Part shown: piece after piece, positions 45,301-57,300 of the stretch
How positions within the stretch are numbered: the stretch's first letter is position 1
Layout: each line of letters starts with the position of its first letter
Notes under the pieces: generated by a model
What the model was told of the DNA's origin: nothing
Seen by the model: only the letters and a program-made list of their open reading frames with translations
The model's database searches: none
Program-made: the position numbers and the translations under genes
From: Parietichytrium sp. I65-24A
Taxonomy: Eukaryota; Sar; Bigyra; Thraustochytrida; Thraustochytriidae
Assembly: GCA_012862575.1 (NCBI GenBank)
Contig: BLSF01000045.1
Span: forward strand, 275,896 to 339,895
Length of the DNA stretch: 64,000 bases
Direction of reading: 5' to 3'

Positions 45301-48300
45301 TGGGAGTACAGCAAAGCTTGCAGCTGTTACGCGCTCCACGGTGTCACTCGCGAACGAAGCATATTCATGGCAGCTGACATTCTCGTCCTCCAAAACGGAT
45401 GCGCTTCCACCTGTTCTGCAAGTAGATTCTGAACAGCTCGCTGGGTCTGGAGTGTCGTGCGCGATCTCATACCTCTCCGAAGCAAGTGTTGCTGAGATAC
45501 AGTCAATCACAATTCCATTGGCATCATTTGCGCAAGATCTTAATTGCGTGCTTGCGTCTTCCGAGGGAGCCGCATCGGAGTCTCTTGAGCTATCTTCGAG
45601 TACATCCAGTGAATATCTCGCCTGGCAATTCTCTGACATCACGGGAGAAGTCGTGGAGGTCTCTCGTCAAGACTCTGGTTCGGAGAGGACATGGCGAATC
45701 ACATATGTAGATCGTGTCGGAGATGTACCGGACGATCTCATCTTGTGCGCGAGTACCAGTGCAGTGATCCAAACAGAAGTTCAAGGTACTGGAGATGACT
45801 TGACGGGCTCATTTCGTCTTATCATCGGCGACAAGCGCTCTTCTCTGCTTTCTCATAGCGCTACCTCAACAGAGTTTGAGAATGCGGTATTAGATCTTGT
45901 TGCAAATGCCACCGTGACACTTCCAACTCCACATGTTCTTATTAACGGAGGGAGACAGTGGGACATCACTTTTTATTCGCAGCTTGCATCACCCATGAAA
46001 GCAGAGTATAGAGACACTCTGGGCGGCACAAACGCCAAGGCAAGTGTAGTTGTCCTGCAGAACGCTTCACAATTGGATGGATTGATTTCAATTGGTTTTC
46101 AAAACGAATACACCGACAACTTGCCCTTCAGCGCTTCGGCGAATCAAGTGAAAGAAGCTATGGAGGCCATGGAGTACATCTCTCACGTCGATATTTCGAC
46201 CTCTGTTCCCGATGGTGAAGGGGTGGTCGAGTGGACGATCACATTTGTCAATCATTTGGACGAACAGTTCACTCAGAATGTCGGGCATATGCCTTTATCA
46301 TTTGTACATAAGATGGAGGGCAACGCGCAAGTTGAAATTGAGAAGGTTCAGAACGGTACCGATCTTCCAAGTGGTTCCATCGTCATGACATACTCGGGAT
46401 TAGATGGGAACTTTACGATACCATATGACGCCAAGTCGTTATCCGATCAGTCCGCACGAGGAGCTATCATGAGCGGAATCGCAAATCTACGAGCTGGGGA
46501 GGAAGGCGTCGAGGGTTTTTCTGTCCAGCAAGTTGGCCCCGATGCGAACGGGAACACACAGTGGCGAATTAGTATGCCGAGCTCACTCAGTGCCTTTCCT
46601 GTTCTTCTCAGCAACGGGGACTTTGGAACACACAACGCTCAGGTAAATGTAGGGACTGCGGTCGTACAAAATTCGGTCAAAATGCTTGACGGGTCTTTTG
46701 CGTTGGAGTACGGTGGAGTTTCAAGTGGAGATCTCTATTGGAATGGAACCGAGTTTGAGGCCTTGACGGTCCTCTCTTCAGCGTCTTTTGCCGATATTCA
46801 AGTGGTCTCCGTTTCTCGCGATGTCTCAGATGATGGGCTCCATGTCATTTGGTTGATTGCACTTGACGAAACACTTCCCTCTGAGTCTGCCGCACCCCTC
46901 CTGCAGGTGAATAGCGCTGGCCTGAACGACGCATCTCTCGCCTCATTTCAAATTGAAGTTGAGCTCGTGGCTACAGTGCATGAGGTTCAGTACATCTCAC
47001 TTATTGGCACGAGTGGAAGCGCCCCATCTGGAGGATTCTTAATTGAATTCTCTCCGGAGTGGTTCTCCGCATTTGGAGAGTCAATCTGGGCTGATCAACC
47101 TGGGGTTGTTGGCCCAGTAACCTGTGACTTCACTGGCGAGGAGCTGTCCGCATTGGCCAACAATCTATTTGCAGAGCGCGTTGTCGCCGTTCCGGCAGTT
47201 CTATTCGAAAAGCTAGATACATGCAGCTGGCAGATGTCCTCTTTGACGGTGCCAGGAAATCTTCCTGCCGTTATACTTGATTTAGAGAATGTGACGGACC
47301 TGGCTAGCTCTTCTGTCGTCGAGTCGAATGGAACATCTCAAGCTGTCCAAGGACATTTTGATTTGACAGTGCATGGTCCATGCTATCAGCAAGGCTTGAT
47401 TTGTCCAACGAAAAGCACCGGCAGTATTCCAGCCACAGCAGATGCGTTTGCGGTTGAAGAAGCGATACGCGGCACGGGGCTCGATGTTGGTCCGGTGATT
47501 GTGAATCGCATGCCGCTAGGTAGCTCTCGCGACATGGAGTGGAGGATCACGTTTATGGAAGCGAAGGGCACGCTAAGCATTGCGTCCTCATCATTACTTG
47601 GAGTGTCTAGCCCGTTGAGAGTAACAACCATCCAGCAAGGCAAGGGCAAAACCGTCGGCACCGTACCTGTCGAGGTATCGGCAAACGGGGGAAAAGATTT
47701 TACGAATTCCGGTGGACGAATCATGTTTGTTTATGAACCTGTAATGACAATCTCCGGAGCGTACCCAAATCATGCCTCTGTGCAAGGCGGCACTTTAGTG
47801 ATTGTTGTCGGTGAGTACCTCTCGCAAGATTCTTCTCCCGCGCAACTCTATTGCAGATTCGTCTTGCAGTTGATAGACGAGGAAAGTAACAGCTCGGTTG
47901 GAAACTCAAGCTTGGTGTCACTTGGGGTGGCTTTGAATTCCACAGCAATTGTGTGCAGGACTCCGGCAATGGCAGTTCCTGGCCTTACCACCTTGCAAGT
48001 GGGTAGAGGCGCCCACTTTTATGACGGCGTTTCGTTCACCTTTACGCCTGCTATCGCCGTGGAGGACGTTTTCCCGAGGTATATTCCAATTGCATCTGGG
48101 AGGGAGGTAACAATTACAGTGTCAGGAGATGGTATGCTTCCAACAGACGAGCTTTCCTGCAGAATAGGGACGACAGTGCTTGCAGCTAAATGGCTTTCGC
48201 AGACCAAGTTGGAGTGCACTATCCCTGTTGGAGCATGGGTTCAGTCTCCTGGATACATTCGGTTTGCCGTTTCCAATAATGGACAAGACTATGTCACCGC

Positions 48301-51300
48301 CCAGGTGCCACTATATGCATACGCTGCACCAGAGTTCGAGAGCATGTGGCCTTGGTCGGGTCCATTTGAGAAGGCGGGCACCGAGCTGACGATACTTGGA
48401 AGCAACTTCATGAAGGGACCGGGACTTCTCTGTCGATTTGGCAAACTTCACGTCGTGGAGGCGCGATACGTTAGCGAAAGTGAGATTCGTTGTGCAGCGC
48501 CAAAGCTCGAGGACACTCCTGTCGCGCTCTCTTTGCCACTTCTTCATCATCATAATGAGGAGCCTATTTTCATGGGCAGTCATGATTACCCATTAGTCAT
48601 GGGCGTGGTTGTGGATGTGGAGGTGAGCAACAATGGTCAGGACTTTGATATGCTTGACTTTCGTTTTGTATACGTGCAAGATGCGCAAGTCAAGAGCGTG
48701 TTTCCACCGGAGGGATACTTGCAAGAAAAGTCACAGGATCTTTATGTCCATGGGTCTGGATTTGTAAACACGACCGGTTTGCAGTGTCGACTGGGATCAT
48801 CGCAGTTCAAGGCAATATACTTGAGTGAACGGAGTCTAATTTGCAAAGTCAATTCCGTGGTGTTGTCTACCCCTTCGCTGTCCAATCTCGCAGAAGTTCA
48901 GGACTTTGGGACCTCCGAGCTAGTCCTGGAGGTCTCGAATAATTTTGGGACGGACTACACCTTTGACATGAAGACGTTTCGTGTTGCCGGCGAGTGTCCG
49001 GGAGGACACTACTGTCCGTCCAGCCAAGTCGTAAGACCATGTCCGCCCGGCTCATATTGTGCGGGTGTTGGCAATTCGAACTTCACGCTTTGTCCAGCTG
49101 GGACGTACCAACCAGATGCCATGTCAACAGACTGCTTTCGCTGCCCAATAGGATACGCGTGCCCCGAGCAAGGGATGCAAGTGCCACGAATCTGTCCTGC
49201 CGGATTCGTATGCGACGTGAGTGGCATTGATGTCCCAAGGATGCCCTGCCCAGAAGGACATTTTTGTTTAGAAGGAACAGCAACAACCGCAACGACTTGC
49301 GGAGATCCGTCCGTGTTGAGCACCACTCTGACCCCGAGTAAGCGATACGGAGAGCTTGTGGGCACTTTACGTAAACGGAGAGCTGCATTTGGTGGCGATC
49401 TGATCCTTGGTGCTCGAAATTCGGCATGCTGGAGCAATGAGACGTCTGATCTTGGCCTTCAGGTGAGTACGTTCCCGGCTCGATTCTGGATGGAGCGTCA
49501 TTTGCTCCCTCTAGACCCAGAGACGCCATTTACTCCTCTGCGGGGTAAATTCTGCCTGGACGACACTTGCATGCGCCTGGAAGACGCTGATAATTTCAGA
49601 GCTACTGATTATGCATTCGACTACAAGCTCTTCAACCTTCGCCGACCAGTCCCTTGCCCAGCAGGAACGTATTGCTCGCCCGGAACCGCCGTTGGCGACG
49701 CGAACATGAAGAACTTTTCAACTCCGCAGCGCTGTTTTGAAAACATGTATTGTCCGGAGGGAAGTGGCTCCCCGCAGGGGAGCGGGGAGTGCCCAAAAGG
49801 TTTCTACTGCCCATTCGCGGAAAGAATCCCATGCCCTGTCGGCACCTACTGCCCCCAATCAGGAATGGATCGCCCACTTCCCTGCCCTCCGAGCACCTAC
49901 AATCCCATGGTAGGTCAGACTGTATGTACAACCTGTCAGCCTGGGTACATTTGCCCCGGATTCGGACGCGTGAGCCCTGCAATCTGTCCTCATGGCTATA
50001 TTTGCAGTGTCGAGGGGCTATCGTCCCCAGATATCAGATGCCCGGCAGGCTTTTTCTGCCCCAATGGCACGCTCACTGCAGACGTTTTCCGTAATGACAC
50101 AACGTTGCGCCCATACCCGTGCAAACCTGGTACTTATTGTGTGGGCGGTGTTGGTTTCGACGAAGTGGTGGTGAACGAGCCTCTCTATGCTCAACCATGT
50201 GCACAAGGATTCTTTTGCGAGCTAGGAAGTGTGTCGGCGAAGGGAAACGGGCTTTGCCCAAAGGGGTTTTATTGTCCCGAAGGAACAGCAACCCCAATCC
50301 CGACGGAGGTAGGCACTTTTGCTGAATTGGAAGGAACCATTCAGTCTGCGAAATGTCTTCCAGGGTACTACGCCCCTACAATTGAAACCGTAAAGTGTTA
50401 TCCATGCCCTGCCGGTACGCAATGTGTGAATGACGGGACCTCGGAGGCCTCGATATGTCCACCAGGAACCTATAAGACCGCCACAGTTGCTGGTGAGAGT
50501 GTGGTGTGCCGCGGCTGTCCCTCAGGGACTTGGTCCAAGAATTGGGAGCTCCGCAATGCTTCAGAGTGCACGCGTTGTGCGCCAGGAGTCACCTGTGCTC
50601 GGGATGGTATGCAATTTCCTTGCGGTGAGAGCGACCTTCCGACCCCCTACAGTCCGACAGAGTATGGGGAATCAGAGTATGAATGTCTGGAGAAGGGCTC
50701 AAAGTTTGTATATGGATACGTCAATTGTCCGGTGGACGATCGAGGGAGAAGTCCGTACGTGACCTCGGCCAGCGACGCCCCTGGGTCCACCAAAACAATC
50801 ACGTGTGACGGAGTCGATATGAACGTCACGATTCAATGCTATCGCAACTCGCAGCCAGAAGGCAGCAAGGTTTATCAGAGGCTCAAGGATTTTCACGGAC
50901 CGCGATATGAGATTCAGTCCGGTGGTGTCTATCATCAAGGATACGGTGATGATACCTACGAAGGCTTTTTCGGGCGGGGTTCGCTCTACATTGATTTTCC
51001 GCTGGCTGACCTTTATCTTCCTTCTCGGAACTGCACGTCGGGTTATTTTTCGTACAACGCGACGACATTGACGGAGAGCTGGATCCCTGGGACCTGTGAG
51101 GCAGATATCATCTGTAAGTACGCTGAGAAGGCAGAGAGTCAGCCTTGCAGTGAAGGCTACGTATGTGGATCAGGCACAAACGCGGTCACCGCAATGGATG
51201 AACAATGCGCGGAGGGATACTACTGTGACTTTGGAACTACCACCGACACCAGTTTAGAAGCGCCTCAAGGCAAGTACAAGACGCTCTGTGAGATTGGATA

Positions 51301-54300
51301 CTACTGTGAGAGCGGAACTGGCAAGGGCCAGTCTCGCACGAAGACGTGCCCGAAGGGCTACTTTTGTCCAACGGGAACTGGGAATCCATACTTGGGCCTA
51401 ATGGCCACAGATGCTGTACGACGGAGCATGACCCATGACATGAGCGATCCATACTATGAGTATCTGTACGTATCGGACTGGGATGGGCTCGAAGCACGCA
51501 ACATTTCTGCTCACGATGACCGGTGCTTCAAAGGGATCAACGACGACCTTCAGAGTCTCTACGTCACCAAGTACGACGAGGATGGGATTTACGATGGTAC
51601 CATCTCTGTCGCAGTACAGAATGACTTGAATTGCGGGCGCGACCACAAATGGAAGCTCGCGCAGGAGACCGAAGACCGACAGAGGTGCGACTGTGAAAAT
51701 TATCTCGCTCGATTAAGCCAGATCTTTGACTTGTATAGATGCTCGAAGTACGGACTGGCATGCGATGCGCTGTCGAGTTCAGATTCCGACTACCTTGTCG
51801 AATTTTCCTACACAACCTCGGAGATTGGCTTTATAAAGTCAACCAAACTGTGCTTCATGTCGCTTGATCCAAGTATCGTGTGTGAGACGGACGACAAGTA
51901 CCTCTTCCCCGAAGACTACGCCGACGGAAACTCAACAGAGCAGACCGAAGAACTCTCGGAGGAGTGTATGCAGAGCCCATCGTGTTTCTGCAGCTCAGGA
52001 GACAATGCAGAGCTCAGTGACTCTGACCAGAATTTGTGTCGTCTGTTCAAATTCCGGCACGACTCGAACAGGATTCGAAGGTCCATGAAATTCTTTTCTT
52101 TCGACGACTTGAAGGCTTTTGTCTTCTCGCCTGTCGACAACACCTTGACCGAAGACGAAGATTCTCTGATCTCTGAGAGATTACGGTCTGTTTATCAAAT
52201 CAGCGCTTTGGAGGAGTACAGCGCCTACCAGGGTGCATTGGGCGAGCAACTTACCATAAAGTTGGAGTGCACCAAGCTAGAAGGCTGCAACTACATCGAC
52301 CCCCTCCTCTATGACCTGTGGACAGCTGTCAAATTCATTGATGAGTTTGGAAATCAAACGGAGTCGCTCATCAGTTCCGGCCGGCCCGATGTATGCTCCT
52401 GTCAGGACATAACCAGGTGTCCGGACGGCACCACCTCAAGTCTCGGTTCGGGTATAATCTACGACTGCCTCAAGACTGGAGTGGAGGTTCTGGAAAGAAC
52501 CATGCCATTGGTTGCGATGAACCCTATCATTAACATGAGCGGTTGGGAGGATACGATAACCACGGCAAATTACAAGGTTGACGATGGCCAGGAGTGGCTT
52601 TACGGCGATTACCTGGAAGAGAATTACGCAGGGCTTGGCAGAATTCCTCTGAAAGCTTGGGATGTTGCTGTGGTGACCATGGATCTGCGCAACATGGTTC
52701 GGAACATGACTTATAATGCTCACTACCAGCTCTCGGTGTACGTGGACTGTATGCCATGCAAAGCTCGATTCATTTGCAGTAATCTCGACTCTAGTACCGA
52801 TCGTATCCCAGATTGTTGCAACTGTGAGCGCTACGGGCTTCCGTACTTCTTTGAAGATACATACTCTGAGCCTTCGGACTATCCAGACAATAAACATGCG
52901 CTTGTGCAAGTCTCGATCAGTGCTCTAAGAGATTTGGAAATTGTCTTTGTATTGGAGCTTGCTCACGGTCAGTATTACGGCCCTTTTCATGACATCACGC
53001 CGCAAGAAGGAGACATTGTTATTCATAGACCTTCGCGTGCGAACTGGGGAACGCGTGACCAATTCCTGGCGTTCTTGGTGAAAGATGATATGGATGACTT
53101 GGACTTGCCGCTCAACCTTCCGGTATCCATGCGAAGCGCCCAGTCCCTCGATGCACTCTCAGAGTATACGTCGTTTGAGCTAGAGGATAGCATTCTGATA
53201 GATCGTATCGCTCGCATTGAGATTGGCGACCCAGACCTCTCTACCAGGTCGAACACGAACTTCTCGCAGACAAGCTCAGCGCCAACCACAGCGCCAACCT
53301 CGGCGCCAACCTCAGCGCCGACTGCAGAGGCGCGCCTACGCCGAGCTTTGAGCGACTCATTTACCGATCTTGAAACTTTGACTGCTGGTTCATCATCGTC
53401 ATCAACGACAAATGACACTGTGTACGGCGGCTTCTCGTTCGAAACCCTTGAATACGTTCCTCGCGATTCCGCTTCTGTGATGAAGAGAGATCAAAACTGG
53501 TGGGACTTGGTTGATGGTGATGGGACTAGCTTTATGGCGGTCCATTACCTACCATACTTTTCCAACTGTAGGGAGTATGATTCCCACATTTATATCTCGA
53601 AGCTTTTGGAAATGCACCCGGAGCCGCACTGCTCGCATGTCGACTACGACTCGACGATATACGTGAGCCCTTACCCTTGGAAGAAGCAAATGGAGCCTCT
53701 CGCAGATAAGTGCAGGCTTCCACCTGACGAGTTGGAGACTTTGTACTACCCGGACAAATTCTGTGTCGATGCAAATGACTGTGCTGATAAAGAGCCGGAT
53801 TACCCAGGCATGAGGATGTCATGTGCGTTTGAGGAAAACATCGACCAGCCAAATGCAAAGACACGGTGGTACGAGGCAGAACCGGGCACCACTCTCTTCT
53901 ACCTCAGCAGATACCCCGTTCCGCCTGAGGATTTCATCACCAACGATACACTCGCTGAGAAATGGGGACGAAGATCAGTGCTTCAAGACCTGATTGGAAC
54001 TGAAAATCTCATTCCAATCGAGGTGGAGGACTATGAAGTCGATGAGGGCCTCATGGTTCCGCGGTCGGTGCACTTGAAGATCTGGTACTTTCAGCGTTCT
54101 CATGACCTCAAGTCGATTGTTAGCGGGTCGGTGTTATTCGATGACTTTTGCTCCACTCAGGATGACGAAGAGTGCGCGAGTAATTATAACTACACTCTGT
54201 ACTTTCGTTGGGAGCCGATGGGGTGGGGCGACTTGATCAACAATTTCCAGTTCTCCTGGGATGTCTACGCCCTGTTTTTTGCAATTGTAGGTATCGCAAG

Positions 54301-57300
54301 CGCTTTGGTTGGCTTGGTCATATGGGTGCTGTCACGTCTGCTCACCAGGCTCAAGCACCCGCCCCCATTTAAGTTCTTTTCTTTCTACCGTATCGTCGCA
54401 TATCCAACCACGTACGGCATGTTTCTGGGTTCGATCCCCGTTGCTGTGGCTTCATTCGTGATCTACATATGGTTCATTGCTCTGGCTTCGTCCGACCCGC
54501 AGAAGACGCCTTCCGCAGTTTCGTTTGAGAGCGTGACGGGCAACTTCCAAGATACTATTAGTCTCACAGAGGAGAACCAAGAGAGGTATCGAATGGGCAG
54601 GATAGGCCTGGTCTGGTGCGTCGTTGCGGTGTACCTTCTGATCACGTCAGCTAGGTTGGTTGTTCCAGCCAATCGTTTTAATCAACGCGCCCGCGACGAG
54701 CGCAGCAGGTACGGGATCAAGCGATCTGACATGGACATGGAAGATGAAGATGATGACTTTGTGGATGAGGATGCTCCGAAGGATTTGGACGGCCACCTGC
54801 TTCCGAGTGATGTCTGGCGGCCTCGATTTTGGAAGCGGACGCATGTGGTGCTCTGCAGCATCATCGAAGCCTTGATTCTTTTGGTGATCTTTGAATTTTC
54901 GTACAGTGGAACGTTTGAGGACTATGTGATCGAGTTCTTGCTGTTGCTCAAGGTCGGGCAAATCTTCTTGGACGCCTTCCTCGAGAACCTGATTCGAGAT
55001 GCTCTCATCGTTGCCCCTTTCGTTATTGTCATCCAGGTAGTAGAAATGACGGTGACAATGGGTGCTTCCGATTTTTTGGACTTTGTATCTTCATACATTG
55101 TGGAGCTGGGCATGATGTTGGTGGAGCGGTTAGTTGTGGAACCGTTGACGTATCATATTGAGTTGATGTGGCCAAAGTGGCGAATCATGTTGTATCGGCG
55201 ATTCTGCAAGTCGCAGCGGCGCAAGATGACCCGCGAGCAGCGCGCCAAGGAGGAGCACGAGTGGAAAGAGGTAAACGAGCTGATTGCCCTGGAGAGTGAC
55301 GGAGTGGAACCTCTCTTGAGCTCATACGCTACCTACGCGAGTAGCGCGCAATCGCTGATGATGGCCCCGTACGTGAATCTGTTCCTCATTGTTTTCAACA
55401 AGGTGACACAAATTCCGGGAGGCTACGGCATCAAGGAGACCGACTTGAAGTTTTATTTTATGTTTTCCCTCATCATCATTCCGTTCACACTGGCGATGGA
55501 CATGTTTTTGCTCAACACGCAGGAGCTCATTCAGGGATTCAAGATCTACGAATACGTGGCGTACCAGCAATACCGCTTTGGGGTGCGAGAGAAGCGATGG
55601 CAGATGGACTCGCCCACGTTAGATGAGAGTATTGCACCGAAGCTCCAGACCATCGACAACATGTGCTTTTCTTCGCAGTACTTCTTTCTCACCGGAATGC
55701 ACTCATGGGCGATGATGCTCATTGTCTTTGGAATCACAATCCAGCTCCGCAACACTTACAACATGTTTGCGGATCCACTGTTCCCACTCTTGATTGCGAT
55801 CACGGCCGCCCTTTGCTTGCTCATTACCAAGCCATTGTGTTATCTCGGGAACAAGATGAAAATTTGGAAGCTAAAGACCCTTGAGGGCACTGTGGATGAC
55901 GATATTGCAGCCCGTCTCGCGATTGGCGCAGGGAGGCAGGAGGACCTTGAGCAAGAGCGATTGGAACTTGCTGCAATGAACTCGGAGCGCTTTCGTCACC
56001 GATTCTTGGAGCGCAACCGGCCGTGGATTTTGCAGCACTTGAGTGAGCTCTTGACGCCGCGAACTTTACAAATGCCTGGCCCGGATGGACGTCCCAATAT
56101 CGAGTACATTCGTGATGTTTACAACGACCTGATGGCCATGGGAGAAGGCAAGCGCCGTCCGGGAGATGACGGAAACATTTCGTCGGACTCGGATGATGAG
56201 CAGGAAGGTGCTCGCCGCAACTGGTCAAAGGCACCCGTAACGGGCTCTTCCCGTGCAATCATACTGCTGTGGCTGGCAAAAGCGCGGCAGCGCAAAGCTC
56301 TGTCCAAGCTAGTGCAGGGCTACCTGGAGAAGCAGACGAAGGACACTTGTGCCCAGTGCGGGCGGACGGAAGCATCGGGAGCAGCGATGCGAGCAGAGCT
56401 GGCTGGAGAAGACGGAAATCCGGACCCGCGCGGTTTGGACAAGCTTATTGAGGAGTTTGAGAATACTTACCCTGGGAAGCAAACCGATGCAGCTTTGTGG
56501 CAGGCGTTCTACCGAGGTCATGCAAAGTTTGTTACGAGATGCGACGTATGTCTCAACCTCCAGCAGCAAGCGGAACTGGAGCGGAAGAAGGCTCTGATGC
56601 GCGGCGCCGATCGTCGCGTCGCTCGGGCCGTGGACATCTCCAGTTCGGATGATGAGGATGGTGACTCCTTCGAGCCTTTGATCGTGTCGCGGTCTTCGGT
56701 GGAGGGCCGCGCGTTATCGAAGTGGCTGCAGGCTGCCCGAAGGCGGCTGGGAGGGGAGTTTCCCCGACCAAACGCCAGGGAAGAAATGGCAGCGTATGCC
56801 GCGAAGATGAAGGAGGCGAAACTTCGTCGCCAGTCGCGCAAGAACCGAAAAGACAGGAAGGAGCGCGGTGAAGACGCAACTGAAAGTGGCCAAGCATTCG
56901 GCCAGGTGAGGTTGAATGCCGCGGGAACTGCGCTTCTGCAGCTGTGGATCAACAAAGCTCGTGCCTCGTTGCAGGTCAATAGGAAGGCCAAAACGAGTAG
57001 CGTCAGGGTGGACCTGGACAAGGTGTTGGCAAATATGAAGGAAGAGGACGACTGGTTTTTTACGTCCGAGTTCCGAGTCGAGGGACTCGATATTCAGAGC
57101 GAAGGCAAGGCTCTTGCCGACGAGGCAAGGTCTCTCGAAGCTGATGCTGCTGTGAGGGTCTCCGAAGTGGAGCATGGCTACGAGAATCTGCGGCTCGACA
57201 TTAATGCACAGATCGACGCAGTCACTGCCGAATTTGAGGACTTGGCCTCGACCGAGAAAGTCAAGGTGCTCGACGAAGCTGACCGTAAGATTCAAGAGTT

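Larger units (their letters stand above)
23605..48984 (+). other. Giant protein: about 66 IPT/TIG-like modules
   Basis: Residues about 737-9195. Modules of about 85-110 aa begin with a xxIxPxxGxxxGGTxVxIxGxxF-like strand pair, contain a C-x-FG near the middle and a CxxP partner, and end with VxVSxNGxDF. Early modules (numbers 5-11 in my count) are strongly diverged and lack the GGT. The count is visual, with an uncertainty of a few modules. The two repeat blocks inserted in modules 56 and 62 are listed separately. Confidence 0.8.
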
